Notes under the pieces: model-generated
The model's input: only the letters and a program-made list of their open reading frames with translations
Told to the model about the DNA's origin: nothing
Databases searched by the model: none
NCBI GenBank assembly: GCA_003151875.1
Contig: PLYW01000383.1
Span: forward strand, 1-7,457
From: Acidobacteriaceae bacterium
GTDB taxonomy: Bacteria > Acidobacteriota > Terriglobia > Terriglobales > Acidobacteriaceae
Direction: 5' to 3'
Length of the DNA: 7,457 nucleotides
Made by a program: the position numbers and the translations under genes
In this document: piece after piece, positions 5,033 through 7,457 of the stretch
Position numbering within the stretch: the first letter of the stretch is position 1
How the letters are laid out: each line of letters starts with the position of its first letter

Positions 5033-5197
5033 ATTGTGTTCAACAGCGGAAAATACTTGAGGTATAATCTGGCCCACCTTAAGCATACCAACGGCACCTA
5101 TCTGAATCGCGACCAAAACAGAATCGCGCGGGCAGAAATTAAAAATAACGATTTGATTCGCCTGGGCGAGGTTCCCCTGAAATTCAAGTGCTTATAG
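5033..5197 (+). pseudogene. C-terminal half of an FHA domain, 5'-truncated remnant
   Basis: Read to the TAG at 5195, the frame from 5033 ends with 54 residues typical of the second half of an FHA phosphothreonine-binding domain. They include LAHLKHTNGTYLNR (compare the family's L-D-L-x-S-T-N-G-T-Y-x-N) and IKNNDLIRLGEVPLKF (compare L-x-x-G-D-x-I-R-L-G-x-x-x-L-x-F). The first half, with the IGR and SRxHA motifs, is absent: TGA at 5030 closes the frame. None of the three plus-strand frames of 4766-5030 shows it. Only ATT or GTG (5036) could start it, with no ribosome binding site. It lies 16 bp before the PP2C gene on the same strand, the place where an FHA gene often stands in kinase/phosphatase clusters, so it is best read as the tail of a lost operon partner. 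An assembly error or an upstream frameshift is the alternative. The fold call is firm for so short a piece; the pseudogene status is an inference. Confidence 0.72.
5040..5068 (+). promoter_or_regulatory. Sigma70-like promoter for the PP2C-kinase operon
   Basis: A perfect -10 TATAAT (5063-5068) stands 17 bp after TCAACA (5040-5045), which matches the -35 consensus at 4 of 6 positions. Transcription would start near 5075, inside the FHA remnant, leaving a leader of about 139 nt before the PP2C start. Since TATAAT here also encodes Tyr-Asn of the FHA remnant, it may be an old coding sequence that now serves as the promoter. Confidence 0.5.
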
Positions 5198-5213
5198 GCC
5201 CACGTAAACGCCC

Positions 5214-5984
5214 ATGAAGATTCGATCTGGAATTGAGCTGGCCAACCTTACCGACATTGGCTTGCAGCGCGAAAACAACGAGGACTACTACGGCTATTGG
5301 GAGTCGGATAGCGATGAAGAATTCCAGCGCAAGGGGCGGCTGGCCATTGTAGCCGACGGTATGGGTGGTTACGAGGGTGGAGAGGAAGCCAGTCACCTGG
5401 CAGTCGAAACCGTGCGCCGCGCCTATCGAGAGACGCCTGGCGATCCTCAACATGCACTTTTAGTTGGTTTCCAGTCGGCGCACGCACAAATTCAGCAGCA
5501 CGCTAGAGAGCATTCTCAGCTTGCCGGAATGGGGACCACTTGTACTGCCATTGCGCTAACCGATGCTCAACTGTGCTACGCCCACATCGGCGATAGCCGC
5601 CTCTACCTGCTGCGCGATGGAGTTTTGGCCCGCTTGACCAGCGATCATTCACGGGTGACCGATTTGGTTAACGCCGGCATTATTCAGCCGGAGGATGCCG
5701 GGAGCCATCCTTACCGGCACCTTCTTTCCAAAGCTATGGGCGTTGGCGACGATTTCCAGCCGGATGTTCCTGAAGAGCCAATACCGTTGCTGGCCGGAGA
5801 CATTCTAGTGTTGTGCACCGATGGCCTGTGGGGCTTGCTGAGCGACCGGGAACTGCTTGCAGCTCTGCAGAGTCTTTCCGCTACCGATGCGTGCAAGGAA
5901 TTGGTGCGACTCGTTAAAGAACGCGGAGCACCCGATAACATCACGCTGCAAGTCTTGAAGATAAATAGCAACGGAACGAACTAG
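5214..5984 (+). CDS. PP2C-family Ser/Thr protein phosphatase (Stp1/PrpC/PstP type)
   Basis: 256 residues, a complete single-domain enzyme that removes phosphate from Ser/Thr residues in the cytoplasm with Mn/Mg. PP2C motifs appear in order: RENNED (19-24, metal ligand Asp24), VADGMGGYEGGEEAS (46-60, Asp48 and Gly49), GMGTTCTA (105-112), AHIGDSRLYLLRDG (123-136), LTSDHS (141-146), LSKAMG (171-176), LCTDGLWGLLSD (200-211, Asp203) and GAPDNIT (238-244, Asp241). All catalytic metal ligands are present and there is no extra domain or membrane segment. The start at 5214 gives the normal PP2C beginning, but no Shine-Dalgarno is visible (GTAAACGCCC precedes it), so initiation may be weak or depend on upstream translation. 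The kinase gene follows after 31 nt, so this is probably the phosphatase that opposes that kinase. Confidence 0.95.
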   Translation: MKIRSGIELANLTDIGLQRENNEDYYGYWESDSDEEFQRKGRLAIVADGMGGYEGGEEASHLAVETVRRAYRETPGDPQHALLVGFQSAHAQIQQHAREHSQLAGMGTTCTAIALTDAQLCYAHIGDSRLYLLRDGVLARLTSDHSRVTDLVNAGIIQPEDAGSHPYRHLLSKAMGVGDDFQPDVPEEPIPLLAGDILVLCTDGLWGLLSDRELLAALQSLSATDACKELVRLVKERGAPDNITLQVLKINSNGTN

Positions 5985-6002
5985 CGAATTGCAAGGTGAA
6001 TT

Positions 6003-6010
6003 GGGGTGGG
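6003..6010 (+). promoter_or_regulatory. G-rich ribosome binding site of the kinase gene
   Basis: GGGGTGGG ends 5 nt before ATG 6016 and can pair with the anti-Shine-Dalgarno using G-U pairs. An in-frame TTG at 6001 follows AAGGTGAA (5993-6000), but its spacing is very short. The ATG is preferred because MIGTQIANYRI is the usual start of this kinase family. Confidence 0.4.
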
Positions 6011-6015
6011 CCTTT

Positions 6016-7457
6016 ATGATTGGTACGCAGATTGCCAACTATCGTATCGAAGGGAAGCTTGGCGAAGGCGGCATGGGTGTAGTTTACAAAGCCGTCGATG
6101 TTAACCTCGACCGGACCGTAGCCATAAAGGTCCTCTCCAGCGAGCTAAGTCGCGACCCGGAATTGATCGAGCGGTTTCAAACCGAAGCCAAAGCCCAGGC
6201 CAATCTCAACCATACCAATATTGCGACGCTCTACAACTTTATCAATGTAGATGGTAATTGGCTCATAGCCATGGAGTATGTGGATGGCATGAATCTGGAG
6301 CAAACCATCCATCGTAACGGGGTGATGCAGTATCAGGACGCTATTCCTCTTTTCAAGCAGGCGTTGCTGGGCATCGGTTTTGCTCATCGGTTCGGAATTG
6401 TTCATCGCGACATAAAGCCGGCCAACATCATGATTAACCGGTACGGCATCGTGAAGGTGATGGATTTCGGTATTGCCAAGGTCCTCAGCGGCAGGCGCTT
6501 GACTCGCACCGGAGTAGCAGTCGGCACGGTTTGCTATATGTCTCCTGAGCAGATTCGCAATCAAGGCGTTGATATTCGTTCTGACATCTACTCTCTGGGC
6601 GTAACCCTGTATCAGATGCTTACCGCGCACGTTCCCTTCGAGAGCGAAAGTGACTTCCAGGTGCAGTACGATCATGTCAATACCCCGCCACCCCCGCTTA
6701 GTCTTTATTACCCATACGTGCCTGCGGGAATCGAGGCAGCCGTACTGAAGGCAATGCAGAAAGACCCGGCTGCGCGCTTCCGCACGGTAGAAGAGTTTGG
6801 CGCCGCCCTGGAGACTCCCCATGCCGTTCCTGCAATGGTAAGTGCGGGAGAGCCAGCGCGAGGAACACTCACAAGAGGAAATGAACCAACCGTGGGCGTC
6901 ACGGTGCAGGATTTCTCTCCTCCCTCGACCCCACCGCCGGCACCGGCACAGGGGACTGCGGCAAGTGCCGAGGGACGTGATGTCCGCCCGATCGCTCAAG
7001 CGGGCCCCGGATTCTTGACGCCCAAGAACCTCATGGTCGTGGGCGCGGCCTTCCTGGTTCTGGCCATGGTAGTTGGAGTTGTGATTTGGAAAAAGTCCAG
7101 CTCGCATCAAGCGGCCAACACGAAGCCTTCCTCTGGGACTCTCTCCGATGGAGGCACGAGTTCACCGACAGCCCAATCCCCCAGCCAGCCGACCTCCAGC
7201 AACCAGCCACAGGCAACTCTCGCCTCGCCAACCGTGCCAGCCACGCCGGATGTGACACAGCCCAAACCAGCTCAGGAGACAGTTCCAACGCAAAAGAAGC
7301 AGCAACAACCCAAGGACGTGGGCTCGGTTGCTCTGGACAAGGCGCGCACCATGTTGGCAGCCCAGAGGCTGTTACAGCCTCCCAAAGACTGCGCGATCTA
7401 TTGGGCGCAGCAAGCGACCGCACATGGAAACAGCGGGGGGCCGGAGATGGAGCAGCG
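6016..7457 (+). CDS. Transmembrane Hanks-type Ser/Thr protein kinase (PknB-like), 3' end beyond window
   Basis: 480 codons are open to the right edge with no stop. The kinase domain (about 9-265) has every key element: GEGGMG glycine loop (16-21), VAIK lysine Lys38, helix-C Glu57 (RFQTEAK), catalytic HRDIKPAN (His130, Asp132, Lys134, Asn137), DFG (150-152), an activation loop with Thr163, Thr165 and Thr171, MSPEQ (175-179) and SDIYSLG (189-195). It should therefore be active and able to autophosphorylate. A Pro-rich juxtamembrane linker (about 266-336) leads to one transmembrane helix at about 338-358. A Ser/Thr/Pro/Gln-rich extracytoplasmic stretch follows (about 360-435), then a possible helical repeat start (LDKARTMLAAQRLL, 440-453) that could be TPR-like. 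No PASTA repeat is visible so far. The sensor region is cut off, so its ligand cannot be judged. It forms an operon with PP2C 31 nt upstream. Confidence 0.95.
   Translation, partial: MIGTQIANYRIEGKLGEGGMGVVYKAVDVNLDRTVAIKVLSSELSRDPELIERFQTEAKAQANLNHTNIATLYNFINVDGNWLIAMEYVDGMNLEQTIHRNGVMQYQDAIPLFKQALLGIGFAHRFGIVHRDIKPANIMINRYGIVKVMDFGIAKVLSGRRLTRTGVAVGTVCYMSPEQIRNQGVDIRSDIYSLGVTLYQMLTAHVPFESESDFQVQYDHVNTPPPPLSLYYPYVPAGIEAAVLKAMQKDPAARFRTVEEFGAALETPHAVPAMVSAGEPARGTLTRGNEPTVGVTVQDFSPPSTPPPAPAQGTAASAEGRDVRPIAQAGPGFLTPKNLMVVGAAFLVLAMVVGVVIWKKSSSHQAANTKPSSGTLSDGGTSSPTAQSPSQPTSSNQPQATLASPTVPATPDVTQPKPAQETVPTQKKQQQPKDVGSVALDKARTMLAAQRLLQPPKDCAIYWAQQATAHGNSGGPEMEQ

Noticed and set aside
4768..5067. 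Plus-strand 99-codon frame before the FHA remnant
   Set aside because: It starts at a weak codon without RBS, its Arg/Ser-rich composition is untypical, and it overlaps the FHA remnant in a different frame.
6145..7110. Minus-strand open frame (321 codons) opposite the kinase
   Set aside because: It is antisense to a kinase with every catalytic motif; its low-complexity His/Arg-rich product has no recognisable fold.

Overview
The window reads like chromosomal DNA of a moderately GC-rich Gram-negative soil bacterium. The protein repertoire resembles what I recall from Acidobacteriota: a secreted BNR/sialidase-like protein, an ECF sigma/anti-sigma pair beside a Tat-exported metallophosphoesterase and a cupredoxin, and a PP2C/PknB-type kinase pair. 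This taxonomic call is an inference from family resemblance, not a database result. I saw no tRNA, rRNA, CRISPR array or transposase.

Layout. Positions 1-382 (minus) hold the N-terminal part of a secreted sialidase-like protein that runs off the left edge and has its own sigma70-like promoter (499-526). Positions 551-2394 (minus) hold an apparent operon, in transcription order: Tat-secreted metallophosphoesterase (1426-2394), periplasmic cupredoxin (1013-1369) and a DUF2231 membrane protein (551-1000, TTG start with a strong Shine-Dalgarno). Divergent from it are an ECF sigma factor (2563-3111) and its membrane-anchored zinc-finger anti-sigma factor (3116-3907). Convergent with these is a 3-hydroxyacyl/3-hydroxybutyryl-CoA dehydrogenase (3917-4765, minus). 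After a gene-poor gap holding the C-terminal half of a broken FHA domain (5033-5197), a PP2C phosphatase (5214-5984) and a transmembrane Ser/Thr kinase (6016 to the right edge, incomplete) run on the plus strand.

How the parts work together. The 168-bp divergent region (2395-2562) carries two promoters facing outward with the same two-block motif, GGGAAT then GTTAGCGA, 17 bp apart on one strand and 18 bp on the other. One drives the sigma/anti-sigma pair and the other the phosphoesterase-cupredoxin-DUF2231 operon. The simplest reading is that the ECF factor activates its own gene and this envelope operon, and that the anti-sigma protein holds it inactive until a periplasmic signal arrives. 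This is the most interesting system in the window. The second module is a Hanks-type signalling pair: the kinase phosphorylates Ser/Thr, PP2C reverses it, and an FHA protein that would read phosphothreonine appears to have been lost and left as a remnant.
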